The notes under the pieces are model-generated. The model made no database searches. It was not told where the DNA came from and saw only the letters and a list, made by a program, of their open reading frames with translations. Source: Virgibacillus ndiopensis (lineage in GTDB: Bacteria > Bacillota > Bacilli > Bacillales > Amphibacillaceae). From it: a stretch of 64,000 bases of DNA. Where the stretch lies: the NCBI RefSeq assembly GCF_900187325.1, contig NZ_FZMZ01000005.1, positions 868,001 to 932,000 of the forward strand. The letters are read 5' to 3'. The first letter of the stretch is position 1. Each line of letters opens with the position of its first letter. A program made the position numbers and the translations under genes. Below, piece by piece: positions 18,535 to 29,067 of this stretch.

Positions 18535-21180
18535 TTATCCTTTTAATTCAGTTAAACGCGCTTTAACTTTCGCATGTTTTTCTAAATAATCCTGTTCTTT
18601 TTGTTTCTCTTCCTTTACAACAGCCTGAGGTGCTTTCTTAACAAATCCTTCATTAGCCAATTTTTTCTGCACCCGTTCAACTTCTTTATTCCATTTAGTC
18701 AATTCCTTTTCTAAACGCTCAATTTCTTTGTCGAAATCAATCAACCCTTCAAGTGGGAGAAATAACTCTGCACCGGTTACAACTGCTGACATTGCTTTTT
18801 CAGGAACAACAACATTCGTTGAAATCGTCATTTCACTTAAGTTACAGAATCGTTCCAAATAGTCACGATTATTTTCAATCTCTGCCACAATGTCCACATT
18901 TTCTGCTTGAATTAAGAGACTAATTTGTTTTGACATTGGGGTATCAACTTCAGCACGAATATTACGTACTGATTTAATAATTGCAACAAGTCGCTTCATT
19001 TCTTTTGATGCAGCTTCATCATGGAACTCACTTCGTACTTTGGGCCACGTTGCAACTGTTATAGATTTACCTTGGTGTGGCAGCTGCTGCCATATTTCTT
19101 CGGTTATAAACGGCATGTATGGATGCAGCATTCTCATTGTTTGGTCTAAAACGTATGCAAGTACAGAACGTGTTGTTCTTTTCTTCGCTTCATCGTCACC
19201 ATATAATGGTAGCTTAGCCATTTCAATATACCAGTCACATAATTCATCCCAGATGAAATTGTACAAATGACGTCCTGCCTCACCAAATTCGTATTTATTT
19301 GTGTTCTTTGTAACTTGGTCAATTGTTTCGTTTAATCTGGTTAGTATCCATTTATCTGCTAATGACATTTCACCTGTTAAATCAATATCCTCATAGGAGA
19401 AGTCTTCCATATTCATTAATGAAAAACGGGAAGCATTCCAAACCTTATTAGCAAAATTCCATGTCGATTCCACTTTATCCCAATGGAAACGCAAATCTTG
19501 ACCTGGAGATGAACCTGTTAATAAGAAATATCGTAATGAATCTGCTCCATATTTTTCAATAACATCCATTGGGTCCACACCATTACCAAGCGATTTACTC
19601 ATCTTACGCCCCTCAGCATCTCGAATCAAGCCATGGATCAGTACATCCTTAAATGGACGTTTTCCAGTGAATTCTTTCGATTGGAAAATCATACGAGCAA
19701 CCCAGAAAAAGATAATATCGTAGCCAGTTACTAACACATCTGTTGGAAAGTAACGTTTAAAGTCTTCCGCTTCTTTATCCGGCCAGCCCATAGTAGAGAA
19801 TGGCCACAATGCAGAAGAGAACCATGTATCTAATACATCTTCATCTTGTTTCCAGTTTTCACTATCTTTTGGAGCTTCTTTTCCTACGTATAATTCACCA
19901 GTTTCCTTGTGGTACCACGCTGGAATACGATGCCCCCACCATAGCTGACGTGAGATACACCAATCACGAATATTTTCCATCCAATGTAAATACGTACGTT
20001 CAAAACGGTCAGGAACAAAGTTAACCTTTTCATCACTATCTTGTAAATCTACAGCAGCATCAGCTAACGGTTGCATATTAACAAACCATTGCGTCGACAA
20101 GTATGGTTCAACTACAGCACCACTACGTTCAGAATGACCAACCTGATGAACATGATCTTCAATCTTAAATAAGACTCCTTGGTCCTGAAGATCTTGAACT
20201 ATCTTCTTTCGGCATTCAAAACGATCAAGCCCCTCATATTTACCAGCGTTTTCATTCATCGAACCATCTTCATTCATGACAAGTACACGCTTAAGGTTAT
20301 GACGGTTACCGATTTCAAAATCGTTAGGGTCATGTGCAGGTGTTATTTTTACTGCACCTGAACCTAACTCCATATCAACATAATCATCTGCAACGATTTC
20401 AATTTCACGACCAACAATTGGTAAAATTACTGTTTTTCCAATTAAGTGTTTATACCGATCATCATTCGGGTGAACCGCAATTGCAGTATCACCAAGCATT
20501 GTTTCTGGACGTGTTGTGGCAATTTCAATTGTTTCATCACTATCCTTTAATGGATAGCGCATATGATAGAATTTACCTTGAAGTTCTTCGTAAATTACTT
20601 CAATATCAGATAGTGCTGTTTTTGTTTGTGGATCCCAGTTAATAATATATTCCCCGCGATAGATTAGGCCCTTTTCATATAATGTTACGAAAACTTCACG
20701 AACCGCGTCTGACAATCCATCATCCATTGTAAAACGTTCACGGGAGTAATCTAAGCCTAGACCTATTTTCTCCCATTGTTTACGAATAAAATCTGCATAT
20801 TCTTCTTTCCATTCCCAAACCGTATCTAAAAACTTTTCACGCCCTAAATCATAACGATTTTTCCCTTGCTCTCTTAATTTCGCTTCAACTTTAGACTGGG
20901 TTGCAATTCCAGCATGGTCCATTCCTGGCAACCATAATACATCATATCCCTGCATACGCTTCATCCGTGAAATTGTATCCTGCATTGTTGTATCCCATGC
21001 ATGACCTAAATGTAATTTTCCAGTTACGTTTGGAGGTGGAATAACAATCGTATACGGTTTTTTTTCATTGTCATCAGTTGCCTCAAAAAACTTGCCTTCC
21101 ACCCAAAATTTATAACGATCTTGCTCTACTTCCTGTGGATTGTATTTCGATGGTAAAGACCTGTTCGGTTTATCGTTCAT
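18535..21180 (-). CDS. valS: Valyl-tRNA synthetase
   Basis: Class I aminoacyl-tRNA synthetase charging tRNA-Val. HIGH motif in [16 protein letters not shown] near residue 50 and KMSKS in [16 protein letters not shown]. The editing (CP1) domain is between them, then the anticodon-binding domain, then a C-terminal coiled-coil arm (~815-881, [18 protein letters not shown]). The 881 residues match the family. ATG start behind AAAAGGAGG. Controlled by a T-box leader immediately upstream. Confidence 0.98.
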   Translation of the reverse strand: MNDKPNRSLPSKYNPQEVEQDRYKFWVEGKFFEATDDNEKKPYTIVIPPPNVTGKLHLGHAWDTTMQDTISRMKRMQGYDVLWLPGMDHAGIATQSKVEAKLREQGKNRYDLGREKFLDTVWEWKEEYADFIRKQWEKIGLGLDYSRERFTMDDGLSDAVREVFVTLYEKGLIYRGEYIINWDPQTKTALSDIEVIYEELQGKFYHMRYPLKDSDETIEIATTRPETMLGDTAIAVHPNDDRYKHLIGKTVILPIVGREIEIVADDYVDMELGSGAVKITPAHDPNDFEIGNRHNLKRVLVMNEDGSMNENAGKYEGLDRFECRKKIVQDLQDQGVLFKIEDHVHQVGHSERSGAVVEPYLSTQWFVNMQPLADAAVDLQDSDEKVNFVPDRFERTYLHWMENIRDWCISRQLWWGHRIPAWYHKETGELYVGKEAPKDSENWKQDEDVLDTWFSSALWPFSTMGWPDKEAEDFKRYFPTDVLVTGYDIIFFWVARMIFQSKEFTGKRPFKDVLIHGLIRDAEGRKMSKSLGNGVDPMDVIEKYGADSLRYFLLTGSSPGQDLRFHWDKVESTWNFANKVWNASRFSLMNMEDFSYEDIDLTGEMSLADKWILTRLNETIDQVTKNTNKYEFGEAGRHLYNFIWDELCDWYIEMAKLPLYGDDEAKKRTTRSVLAYVLDQTMRMLHPYMPFITEEIWQQLPHQGKSITVATWPKVRSEFHDEAASKEMKRLVAIIKSVRNIRAEVDTPMSKQISLLIQAENVDIVAEIENNRDYLERFCNLSEMTISTNVVVPEKAMSAVVTGAELFLPLEGLIDFDKEIERLEKELTKWNKEVERVQKKLANEGFVKKAPQAVVKEEKQKEQDYLEKHAKVKARLTELKG

Positions 21181-21194
21181 AAGAAATCCTCCTT

Positions 21195-21455
21195 TTCAAA
21201 TAAAAAAATCCTCCTCATCCAATAAAGGACGAAAAGGATATTAATTCCGTGGTACCACCTTTGTTTACAAGTAAAAGTATCACTTGTACACTCATTGCTT
21301 GATAACGGACAAGTCCCGGCATTCTCCTACTTGATTCAGAGAAGCTGCATCAAGGGCGACCTTCTAAAATAATTGTTCCTGGGAAATTCTCAGCTCCTGA
21401 TTTCCCTCTCTGAAGGTAATTATTCTGTACTCTTCCCTATCATCACATTTAATTG
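21195..21455 (-). promoter_or_regulatory. T-box riboswitch (tRNA-Val) upstream of valS
   Basis: The ~260-base leader contains the T-box core AAGGTGGTACCACGGAAT (about 21246-21263, minus strand), which makes the antiterminator and base-pairs with the uncharged tRNA acceptor end. A terminator with arms TCCTTTTCGTCC / GGATGAGGAGGA and a T-run follows (about 21202-21240). In the Stem I region the sequence TTTTAGAAGGTCGCC offers GUC as a valine specifier codon. When tRNA-Val is uncharged, read-through into valS is expected. Confidence 0.92.
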
Positions 21456-21473
21456 ATCATTTTAATTAGTTTT

Positions 21474-21502
21474 ATTTTAGCGGTTACGACAAAGAAAATC
21501 AA
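21474..21502 (-). promoter_or_regulatory. SigA promoter of valS
   Basis: On the minus strand: TTGATT (21502-21497), a 17-base spacer and TAAAAT (21479-21474), lying just upstream of the T-box leader. Confidence 0.6.
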
Positions 21503-21593
21503 CTATTACTTTTTGTATTGCACAAAACAACTACATATATACATATCATAATATAAAATAGATCAAAAGGTGATTAAAAAAGAGGTGATTCTG

Positions 21594-21782
21594 TTGGCAC
21601 GATTTTATCGCTACAAACTACCACCATGGGCAAGAAATTGCATAATTGTCATTGAAAGGTGTACACTTCCAATCCTTATCTTTCAATTAATTCGTACTTT
21701 ATTTTTCCCAACCACTTTTGACGTATTTTTATTAGGTATATTGGTAGGAGTGTTTATAGCCTTTTATTTAGAATGGATTTAA
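21594..21782 (+). CDS. Small membrane protein, possibly YszA-like
   Basis: A 62-residue protein starting at TTG six bases after AGAGGTG (a GTG eight codons upstream lacks a good site). The N-terminus is basic and aromatic with KLPPWAR. Two hydrophobic stretches follow, the second being VFLLGILVGVFIAFYL. B. subtilis has a small gene, yszA, in the same place between valS and ysxE, so it may be the counterpart; I cannot align them. The function is unknown. Confidence 0.6.
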   Translation: MARFYRYKLPPWARNCIIVIERCTLPILIFQLIRTLFFPTTFDVFLLGILVGVFIAFYLEWI

Positions 21783-22786
21783 CTCTCAAGATTATCTATT
21801 GATGAAACAGTAAATTCATCAACGTGTTCTGACCATTTCATTGCAAAAATAAGCTGACGATAGGCATGTTGCAATTCACGAATTTGTTGCAGCATGGAAT
21901 AAGTAGATATTTTGCCTGTGTAACGTTTTATAATTCTTATGTATGTACTAGGATCAAATAAATAGATACAAAGTAAGTATAGTTCACTATTCGTTAATTT
22001 ATTTTTCTCCAAATAAACAGGAAATGAATCAATTATTTGCTCTGCTGGTTGATCATAATATTTCACCTGATTCTTTAAATAGATGGACAAATCGACAACT
22101 GCATTGTCAAATTGTGCTCCTTCCCAGTTTGTTATATAGATAGTGTCACTCTGTAAAACATGGGAGGTATTCAATTGTTTATGACATAGACTAATATTCC
22201 AATCAGACTGCTCGTTTAATTCATCCATAAAATAGTCAATTCGTCTATTTAATTCGTTTAAGAATAAATCAAGATCTCGAAATTGTGAACAGACCAATAA
22301 TTCGAACGGTGACATATATCTATTTTTCTCAAATGTTTCCACATAACTAAGTAAACGGGACTTTATGTTTGTACAATACGCTTGATACTGCTTAAATTGG
22401 TCTCTAACTTTTTCTATATTATTTGATACTGGCTGTTTTGTGTTTTCATGAATGGCCCCAATCGTTTTGTATAGTACCTCAAATTCTTGTTTCTGATTTT
22501 CCTTTTTTTGTAGCAGCCAAGGAGTTATATAATAAAATTCTCCATCTACTTCTTTAAATAGCTTCCCATCCGCGGTAAGATAAACAGATAAAATTCCAGT
22601 TAAATTTTGAGAGTAGGCACGATGGTACACAGCTTCCCAGTTTTTTATTTGTTCTGTTGTCATCTTACTTCTTTTCAACGCAAAAACCTGTTTACCATCG
22701 TAAACAGCATAAAGCTTATCCGTTATTCGATCTATTTTTAAGGCTTCAATTCGATATGCTTCTAAAGCTATTCTTATTGAGTCCAC
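21779..22786 (-). CDS. ysxE: Spore coat-associated kinase-like protein YsxE
   Basis: Member of the CotS/YsxE group of protein-kinase-fold coat proteins, which associate with the coat under SpoVID and SafA. The fold shows in the N-lobe (KLYAVYDGKQVFALKRS), the catalytic-loop region (SLCHKQLNTSHVLQ, a degenerate HGDLHxxNxL) and ITNWEGAQFDNAVVDLSIYL in place of DFD. It may thus be inactive. I use the GTG at 22786, six bases after GGAGAGA, giving 335 residues. A 32-codon upstream extension would run through a hairpin and lacks a ribosome site. It follows spoVID. Confidence 0.82.
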   Translation of the reverse strand: MDSIRIALEAYRIEALKIDRITDKLYAVYDGKQVFALKRSKMTTEQIKNWEAVYHRAYSQNLTGILSVYLTADGKLFKEVDGEFYYITPWLLQKKENQKQEFEVLYKTIGAIHENTKQPVSNNIEKVRDQFKQYQAYCTNIKSRLLSYVETFEKNRYMSPFELLVCSQFRDLDLFLNELNRRIDYFMDELNEQSDWNISLCHKQLNTSHVLQSDTIYITNWEGAQFDNAVVDLSIYLKNQVKYYDQPAEQIIDSFPVYLEKNKLTNSELYLLCIYLFDPSTYIRIIKRYTGKISTYSMLQQIRELQHAYRQLIFAMKWSEHVDEFTVSSIDNLES

Positions 22787-22823
22787 GTTACATCTCTCCA
22801 GTGTCATTATAAAACGGTATACC

Positions 22824-22849
22824 CCTTGATAAAATATCAAGGGGTAGCA
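22824..22849 (-). terminator. Hairpin between spoVID and ysxE
   Basis: Stem CCCCTTGATA / TATCAAGGGG with a four-base loop lies in the spoVID-ysxE gap. Only four T follow after a short interval, so partial termination or mRNA protection is more likely than a strong stop. Confidence 0.5.
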
Positions 22850-22894
22850 TTTATAAATAATCCAATAATCAGGAAACCTCAATTGCTTTTGTTC

Positions 22895-23926
22895 CTATTT
22901 ATTTTTATTAGGAATATACAATAATTGTCCTTCTGTCAAATTTTCGTCCTGCAATCTATTCTGTTTAACTAATTGAAGTGTTGGGATTTTGTATCGATTA
23001 GCAATCTTTTCTATTGTATCCTTTTCTTGTACAATACACATTCGCATTTTTGTAAATTTCTCTTCCTCATCACTTCGAAAAATCTCAGATAAATACCGAA
23101 CGTCTTGCACATCATTTGACCGGCTTTCATCATCTTCATAAAAATCATCTGATTCCGTATTGTCCATTACAGGTGATTCAACATACGGACTTTCTGTTAC
23201 TGAATCAGGTTCAGGGTCCTTCTTGAAAAACTCTGCCAGTGTTTGGGATTTTTTCTGTTTCCAGCGTTCCTTTTCATTTTCGTGTACTTCTTGTTCTTCC
23301 ACGTCAGTTTGCTCATAATCATTCGCTAAAGTAGGGACATTTGAAAAATCATTTATTTCCTTTTCCTCGGGTCTATCCTGATTGCTCTCTTTTATATCAA
23401 ATTCAAATGTATCACTGTTCGCAGAATCTACTAATGGCTCTGCGAAATCCATACCATCATACGACTCTTCTTGACGTGAACTTTCTGACTGATCACTAAT
23501 ACCATGAATAGCAACAGTAGACATAAGTTTTAATTGGCTACTATTGGGGATTTCATAATCAAACGACTCGATGCTAACTGTAACATCGTCTAAATCCCCA
23601 ACTCGATATGTCGGTACAGAGATTTCAACTGGGAATCGATGCGAGAACTCTGTTGCACCCGATTCACTGTCTATGACACTTTCAACATAGCGTCTGGATT
23701 GATAGTCATCAAATTCCAGAGTGTCAGATTCCTCCTCGTAATTATTCGCCTTTACATATTCGCCTCGAAGTTCGATTACCCCTCTAATTGAAATATACTC
23801 ATTAAAAGCTTGAATTGAAATTTCAGGGTCCAGTGATATCCCCATCATTTCAGCAACTTCCTGTCCCCTTTCAAAATATAGGGATTCATTCAGGTCAAAA
23901 CTAAATACTGATTGATCATTAGACAA
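22895..23926 (-). CDS. spoVID: Stage VI sporulation protein D (SpoVID)
   Basis: Coat morphogenetic protein that drives encasement of the spore and binds SafA. The N-terminal ~180 residues form the conserved encasement domain (FSFDLNESLYFERGQEVAEM). A long acidic, disordered middle is followed by a C-terminal LysM domain (~residues 295-343, with IANRYKIPTLQLVKQNRL). I choose the TTG at 23926, six bases after AAGGGAGG, giving 343 residues; the longer reading begins inside the ribosome site. A candidate SigE promoter lies just upstream. Confidence 0.92.
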   Translation of the reverse strand: MSNDQSVFSFDLNESLYFERGQEVAEMMGISLDPEISIQAFNEYISIRGVIELRGEYVKANNYEEESDTLEFDDYQSRRYVESVIDSESGATEFSHRFPVEISVPTYRVGDLDDVTVSIESFDYEIPNSSQLKLMSTVAIHGISDQSESSRQEESYDGMDFAEPLVDSANSDTFEFDIKESNQDRPEEKEINDFSNVPTLANDYEQTDVEEQEVHENEKERWKQKKSQTLAEFFKKDPEPDSVTESPYVESPVMDNTESDDFYEDDESRSNDVQDVRYLSEIFRSDEEEKFTKMRMCIVQEKDTIEKIANRYKIPTLQLVKQNRLQDENLTEGQLLYIPNKNK

Positions 23927-23960
23927 AGATCTTCCTCCCTTCAACATACATATCCATATG

Positions 23961-23987
23961 CTTATATGTCTTAATTCACTATATGAG
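23961..23987 (-). promoter_or_regulatory. Candidate SigE promoter of spoVID
   Basis: Minus strand: TCATATA (-35 like) and CATATAAG (-10 like) separated as SigE elements should be (13 bases after the ATA core). It is 35 bases upstream of the TTG start. SpoVID is a SigE gene in B. subtilis. Confidence 0.4.
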
Positions 23988-24007
23988 AACTGAAATAAAT
24001 ATATGCG

Positions 24008-24040
24008 AAAAAAAAGCTTCTCGATTTACGAGAAGCTTTT
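24008..24040 (-). terminator. Terminator of the hem operon
   Basis: Perfect 12-bp stem AAAAGCTTCTCG / CGAGAAGCTTTT and a run of eight T on the minus strand, ten bases after the hemL stop. Confidence 0.9.
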
Positions 24041-24049
24041 AAAACGACA

Positions 24050-25339
24050 TTACTTTTTAATTTTCGAAAATGCAGTTCTAGCTGCTTTTATTGTGTTTTC
24101 TATATCCTCTTCTGTATGTGCTGTTGATAGGAAAAGTCCTTCAAATTGTGAAGGAGGTAAGAAGATCCCTTCTTCAATCATTGCACGGTAATACTGTGCA
24201 AAATAATCCGTATTTGATTTTTTGGATGTTTCATAGTTAATGACAGGATTATTTGTAAAAAAGAATCCAACCATTGAACCAGCACGGTTAACGTGTAATG
24301 GAATATCAAAATCAATTGCTGCCTGTTTATATCCTTCAATTAATCGATCAACCTTTTGATTAATTTGTTCATACGATTCCACTGATAAAGCATTTAACGT
24401 TTCATAGCCGGCTGTCATTGCCAAAGGGTTTCCAGATAATGTACCTGCTTGATAGATCGAACCTGTTGGCGCAACACTTTCCATAATTTCTCTTTTTCCG
24501 CCATAGGCTCCAACCGGAAGCCCACCACCAATTACTTTCCCTAAGCATGTTAAATCAGGAGTAATCCCAAAATAACCTTGTGCAGAATTATAACCTACTC
24601 GAAAACCTGTCATAACCTCATCAAAAATAAGAATCGTCCCATTGTCTTCTGTAAGCTTTCTTAGTTCTTGTAAAAAGTTCTCCTGTGGTGGTACAACGCC
24701 CATATTCCCAGAAACTGGTTCTACTATTACGGCAGCTAGATCGTCACCATAATTAGCAAAAGCGTAATGTAGGCTTTCAATATCGTTGTATGGAACTGTT
24801 ATTGTGTTACTTGCAATAGATTCTGGAACACCTGGCGAATCCGGAAGTCCTAACGTTGCTACACCAGAACCAGCCTTAATTAACAATGAATCGCCATGAC
24901 CATGATAATTTCCTTCAAATTTTAAAATTTTGTCCCGGCCTGTATATCCTCTAGCTAATCTTAGTGCGCTCATCGTTGCTTCTGTTCCAGAATTCACCAT
25001 ACGAACCATTTCGATAGATGGTACTCGGCGGATAACGAGTTCTGCTAGTTTATTTTCAAGTAAAGTAGGAGCACCAAAGCTTGTCCCTTTTTCTGCAGTT
25101 TCTTTTAGCTTTTTTACTACACGATCATCAGCATGACCTAGGATTAGTGGGCCCCAACTTAAAACATAATCAACGTATTCATTTCCATCAATGTCTACTA
25201 TCTTTGATCCTTTACCATGGTCCATAAAAATGGGTGACATTCCAACTGATTTAAACGCACGTACAGGGGAGTTCACTCCACCAGGCATTAAGTCAATTGC
25301 TTCTTTATACGCATCGACTGATCTTTCAAAACTACTCAT
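24050..25339 (-). CDS. hemL: Glutamate-1-semialdehyde 2,1-aminomutase
   Basis: PLP enzyme making 5-aminolevulinate from glutamate-1-semialdehyde, step two of the C5 haem pathway. The PLP lysine is in [17 protein letters not shown]; the aminotransferase landmarks [18 protein letters not shown] and [11 protein letters not shown] are clear. I place the start at ATG 25339 ([14 protein letters not shown]), since the longer frame starts inside the GAGGTGG ribosome site. This gives 429 residues. It is last in the hemA-X-C-D-B-L operon. Confidence 0.97.
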   Translation of the reverse strand: MSSFERSVDAYKEAIDLMPGGVNSPVRAFKSVGMSPIFMDHGKGSKIVDIDGNEYVDYVLSWGPLILGHADDRVVKKLKETAEKGTSFGAPTLLENKLAELVIRRVPSIEMVRMVNSGTEATMSALRLARGYTGRDKILKFEGNYHGHGDSLLIKAGSGVATLGLPDSPGVPESIASNTITVPYNDIESLHYAFANYGDDLAAVIVEPVSGNMGVVPPQENFLQELRKLTEDNGTILIFDEVMTGFRVGYNSAQGYFGITPDLTCLGKVIGGGLPVGAYGGKREIMESVAPTGSIYQAGTLSGNPLAMTAGYETLNALSVESYEQINQKVDRLIEGYKQAAIDFDIPLHVNRAGSMVGFFFTNNPVINYETSKKSNTDYFAQYYRAMIEEGIFLPPSQFEGLFLSTAHTEEDIENTIKAARTAFSKIKK

Positions 25340-25367
25340 TGCAAACCACCTCACTAAAGTTTATAAA

Positions 25368-26348
25368 TTATTCACTCAACCATTTTGCAACATCTTTTGC
25401 AAAATACGTAATAATTAAATCTGCTCCAGCACGTTTCATAGAAGTTAATTTTTCCATAACCAATTCTTTTTCATTAATCCAACCGTTTATTGCGGCAGCT
25501 TTTACCATGGAATATTCACCACTTACATTATAAGCAACAACTGGCGCATTAAAATTATTTTTCACATCCCGAACGATATCTAAGTATGATAGTGCAGGTT
25601 TCACAATAAGAAAATCGGCACCCTCTTCTATATCCGATTCAGCTTCACGTAATGCTTCTAAACGATTTGCCGGATCCATTTGATATGATTTCCGATCACC
25701 AAATTGTGGTGTACTGTCTGCAGCATCACGAAACGGTCCATAATAAGCTGATGCATATTTAACTGCGTATGACATAATCGGAATGTTTATATAACCAGCT
25801 TCATCTAGAGCAGTTCGAATAGCAGTTACGAATCCATCCATCATATTTGATGGAGCAATAATATCTGCACCAGCTTTTGCTTGAGAGACTGCGGTATTAG
25901 CTAATAATTCAAGTGATTCATCATTAGCAACATCACCGTTGTGTATTACGCCACAATGCCCATGTGATGTGAATTCACATAAACATGTATCAGCAATTAC
26001 GAGCATTTCAGGTATTTTGTTTTTAATTTCTCGTATTGCTTCTTGAACAATACCATGATCGTGAAATGCACCAGTTCCTTCTTCATCCTTCTCTTTTGGA
26101 ACACCAAAAAGAATAACTGCTTTCACACCTAAAGATTGTAATTCTTTCATTTCATCTTCTAAATAATCAAGTGAAATTTGATAAACACCAGGCATTGATG
26201 GTACTTCATTCTTCGTTTTTTCTCCTTCAATAATAAACAGGGGATAAATTAAATCATCTTTGTGTAAGTGATTTTCTCGTACCAATGAACGCATTTCAAT
26301 AGAGGAACGTAATCTGCGATGGCGTCTAAATTGTAGTGTATTCGTCAT
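25368..26348 (-). CDS. hemB: Delta-aminolevulinic acid dehydratase (porphobilinogen synthase)
   Basis: Condenses two 5-aminolevulinates to porphobilinogen. The metal-binding cysteine cluster [14 protein letters not shown] is present, as in zinc-type enzymes. The Schiff-base lysines are in [19 protein letters not shown] and [11 protein letters not shown]. The start is ATG 26348, nine bases inside the open frame, because AAAGGA overlaps the upstream ATG. This gives 326 residues. A ~160-base gap separates it from hemD, unusual in this tight operon, and holds a repeat element. Confidence 0.97.
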   Translation of the reverse strand: MTNTLQFRRHRRLRSSIEMRSLVRENHLHKDDLIYPLFIIEGEKTKNEVPSMPGVYQISLDYLEDEMKELQSLGVKAVILFGVPKEKDEEGTGAFHDHGIVQEAIREIKNKIPEMLVIADTCLCEFTSHGHCGVIHNGDVANDESLELLANTAVSQAKAGADIIAPSNMMDGFVTAIRTALDEAGYINIPIMSYAVKYASAYYGPFRDAADSTPQFGDRKSYQMDPANRLEALREAESDIEEGADFLIVKPALSYLDIVRDVKNNFNAPVVAYNVSGEYSMVKAAAINGWINEKELVMEKLTSMKRAGADLIITYFAKDVAKWLSE

Positions 26349-26460
26349 AATAATCATCCTTTCTTTGTACGCATTAACTGACAGGAAGAATCCAAATCAA
26401 GATTTGAGTTAAAACCACATTTATACATAGGGATCAACTACCAGTTAATGTCCGATCTAG

Positions 26461-26518
26461 TTTAACTACCATTCATTTAGGACGGAAAAACACCCAATGA
26501 ATAAAGTTTCACTTTATG
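26461..26518. repeat. Dispersed stem-loop repeat, copy 1 (hemD-hemB gap)
   Basis: Read on the minus strand it begins ATAAAGTGAAACTTTAT, itself a palindrome. Next come ATTCATTGGG, a short loop and CCTAAATGAATGGTAGT, which can fold back on ATTCATT. A related sequence is at 50508-50553. The copy overlaps the hemD stop codon. The remaining 26358-26460 bases hold no gene that I can see. Confidence 0.55.
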
Positions 26519-27279
26519 TAATTCATCATTCTGTTAAGCATTTCATCAATCGTAAAATGATTAGGAATAATTGTATTGATGAAACCCAATTCGTTTGCTT
26601 TTTGCTCAGTAGTAGTTCCGATACATACACAAACAGTTTTTTTTGCATTGATTAAATTTTCATCACTATTTATCAGATCAATAAACGCTTCCACAGTTGA
26701 TGGACTTGTAAACGTAATAAAATCAATAGTAGGATCGATGAATAAATCGTTTAACTTATTACTACTTTGATAGTTGTATGTTGTTTCATACACTTCTATC
26801 GTATCAAATGTAATATATTTCTTTCTAAATTCTACTGGTAACACATCGCGTGAACGATTGCCCCTTACAAGTAACACAGGACCGGCAAACGGGTAGGCAA
26901 ACAGGAATTCCTTTGCCATCATTTCTGCATTATAGGTAGACGGAATGAAATCGACTGAAACACCATGTTTTTGTAATGCTTCCTCTGTTTTCTCTCCTAC
27001 AGCAGCAACCTGATAATTTATAAAGTCATGGAATACGTAATTTGTTTTCAACAGTTCAAAAAAACAATTCACCCCGTTTACACTTGTAAAGAAAATCCAC
27101 TTATACTGTTGTAAATTGCGCAATAGTTGATTATTATAAAAACCATCCTTACATGAAATTTTTAAAAGAGGTACTTCGATTGGTATGCCTCCAAACTGCA
27201 AAACCTTTTTCGAAAATACTTTAGCTTGATGTTCTTCTCTCGTTATCAAGATCTTTTTTCCATGTAATGAAGCTGCCAT
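26509..27279 (-). CDS. hemD: Uroporphyrinogen-III synthase
   Basis: Cyclises hydroxymethylbilane with inversion of ring D. Two similar alpha/beta domains are joined by a two-strand linker, as in the family. Recognisable parts are GKKILITREEHQAKVFSKKV at the start, WIFFTSVNGVNCFF, LVRGNRSRDVLP, and DFITFTSPSTVEAF with CVCIGTTTEQKANELG near the end. This family is poorly conserved; location between hemC and hemB supports the call. 256 residues. Its ATG overlaps the hemC stop by one base. Confidence 0.93.
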   Translation of the reverse strand: MAASLHGKKILITREEHQAKVFSKKVLQFGGIPIEVPLLKISCKDGFYNNQLLRNLQQYKWIFFTSVNGVNCFFELLKTNYVFHDFINYQVAAVGEKTEEALQKHGVSVDFIPSTYNAEMMAKEFLFAYPFAGPVLLVRGNRSRDVLPVEFRKKYITFDTIEVYETTYNYQSSNKLNDLFIDPTIDFITFTSPSTVEAFIDLINSDENLINAKKTVCVCIGTTTEQKANELGFINTIIPNHFTIDEMLNRMMNYIK

Positions 27280-28208
27280 TACTGGTCAAGCTCCTCTTTG
27301 ACTTCATCAACTATATCTTTTGCCCCTCGTTTTATAAGACGTTCAGACGCTTCTTTCCCAACTGTCACTGGATCCATTCCACGTACAACTTCTTTTAACA
27401 AGGTTTTACCGTCTGATGTTGCAACCAACGCCGTCAAAACGATTTCATCCTTCTCTAAATGAGCATACCCGGCGATTGGAATTTGACAACCACCTTCTAA
27501 TAAATGTAAAAATGTCCGTTCTGCAGTTACGGTTTTTGTTGTATACGTATCATTTAGTTTTTCTAACAAATCCTTAACTTCTTGGTCATCTTCACGACAT
27601 TCAATTGCTAGAGCACCTTGACCAACTGCTGGAACACATATTTCTGGATCTAAATACTCTGTTACAATATCATCACTCCAGCCCATCCGTTTTAAACCTG
27701 CTACAGCCAAAATGATTGCGTCATAATCCTCTTCTTCAAGTTTTCGGATACGCGTTTCAATATTCCCTCTTACAGATTTGATCTTAACATCGGGGCGCAC
27801 CGCCAATACCTGTGCGGCACGTCTTAAACTACTCGTCCCAACAATCGCACCTTCAGGTAAATCACGTAGTCCTAAATGATTTTTCGCAATATATGCATCT
27901 CGGTGATCTTCCCTTTCAGGTATTGAACCAATAATAAGTCCATCAGCAATTACAGCTGGCATATCCTTCATACTATGAACAGCAATATCAATTTCTTGAT
28001 CGTACATTGCTTGTTCAATTTCTTTAACGAAGAGCCCTTTTCCACCAACTTTTGACAATGTGACGTCAAGAATTCGGTCCCCTTTTGTCACGATTTTTTT
28101 TATTTCAAAATCGTTTGCAACTCCTTTTCTCTTTAATTGTTCAATTACCCACTCCGTTTGTGTTAGAGCTAAATTACTTTTTCTAGAACCAACAACAATT
28201 TTGCGCAT
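27279..28208 (-). CDS. hemC: Porphobilinogen deaminase (hydroxymethylbilane synthase)
   Basis: Polymerises four porphobilinogens into hydroxymethylbilane. The dipyrromethane cofactor cysteine is in [14 protein letters not shown] (around residue 241). The active-site segments [19 protein letters not shown] and [11 protein letters not shown] are intact. The 309 residues match the family. Third in the operon after hemX. Confidence 0.97.
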   Translation of the reverse strand: MRKIVVGSRKSNLALTQTEWVIEQLKRKGVANDFEIKKIVTKGDRILDVTLSKVGGKGLFVKEIEQAMYDQEIDIAVHSMKDMPAVIADGLIIGSIPEREDHRDAYIAKNHLGLRDLPEGAIVGTSSLRRAAQVLAVRPDVKIKSVRGNIETRIRKLEEEDYDAIILAVAGLKRMGWSDDIVTEYLDPEICVPAVGQGALAIECREDDQEVKDLLEKLNDTYTTKTVTAERTFLHLLEGGCQIPIAGYAHLEKDEIVLTALVATSDGKTLLKEVVRGMDPVTVGKEASERLIKRGAKDIVDEVKEELDQ

Positions 28209-28230
28209 TTGATAGCCTCCTCAGCGTAAA

Positions 28231-29049
28231 CTAAAAGTGAAAATTTGATAAAAAGCTAAATAAAAAGAAATTTATTAATAAAATTAAAAATGCAGCTGAA
28301 TTATAAAGGGAGATAGACTTCCCTTGATATCTTTTTATAATTCGTAAAAATAAATAGATAATGTAAACAATCAGTACAAGAATTGATCCAACGGTCTTTA
28401 AATCAAACCAATAAAATTCAGCATTTGCGACATAGGCCCATACTACTCCTAATATAATGGCAATCAAAAGCAATGGAACCCCTAAGGTAACAGCTTTAAA
28501 CGAATAACTATCAAGACGTTGTAAGTCGCCTAATCGCCACATCCATTTAAGTCCTTTTTTATTTTTCAATAATCGATATTGTACGATATACATAATGGAA
28601 AATAAAAAAGATAAGGTGAAAAATCCATATGAAACTATAGCAAGCGTGATGTGAGAAACCAAAACTTCATTCACTAATTGAATACCCTGTTGCTTCATGC
28701 CCTCTTGTGCTCGTGTTGTAATATACAAAAGTAAAATGAAAAAACCAAATACGTTTGTAAAAAATACAATAAAGTGAACAGGAAATAGTTTATTAATAAG
28801 TAATGAAAAACTAATTAAAACCCATGCATAAAAAAATAAGCTATCATAGATCGTAAATATTGGGAAGGTAGCCTTAAACAATACTTCACTTACTAAAAAG
28901 AGTGTTTGAATAGCCCAAACCATACTAAGTAACCAGAAGGCAATCTTATTTACCCTCCGGTTACGCTGAATAAAATCAATAAAGTATCCCATCAAGCTTA
29001 AACCATAAATAATAAGAATGATTTCGTAAAGCCATTTTGATTCAATCAT
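28231..29049 (-). CDS. hemX: HemX, membrane regulator of HemA
   Basis: Membrane protein that lowers the level of glutamyl-tRNA reductase in B. subtilis. It has 272 residues with about eight helices and resembles the cytochrome c assembly (CcsA/ResC) family, including the segment GVVWAYVANAEFYWFDLKTVG. Encoded between hemA and hemC, in the order typical of Bacilli. It is not itself a haem-pathway enzyme. Confidence 0.92.
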   Translation of the reverse strand: MIESKWLYEIILIIYGLSLMGYFIDFIQRNRRVNKIAFWLLSMVWAIQTLFLVSEVLFKATFPIFTIYDSLFFYAWVLISFSLLINKLFPVHFIVFFTNVFGFFILLLYITTRAQEGMKQQGIQLVNEVLVSHITLAIVSYGFFTLSFLFSIMYIVQYRLLKNKKGLKWMWRLGDLQRLDSYSFKAVTLGVPLLLIAIILGVVWAYVANAEFYWFDLKTVGSILVLIVYIIYLFLRIIKRYQGKSISLYNSAAFLILLINFFLFSFLSNFHF

Positions 29050-29067
29050 ACTTGATACCCTTCCATC

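Noticed and set aside
22787-22882. 32-codon N-terminal extension of ysxE
   Set aside because: It would run through a hairpin, lacks a ribosome site, and a well-placed GTG at 22786 exists.
23941-23960. CATATG-type sequences as further SigE/SigK boxes
   Set aside because: Spacing to a partner element is wrong; AT-rich DNA produces many such matches by chance.
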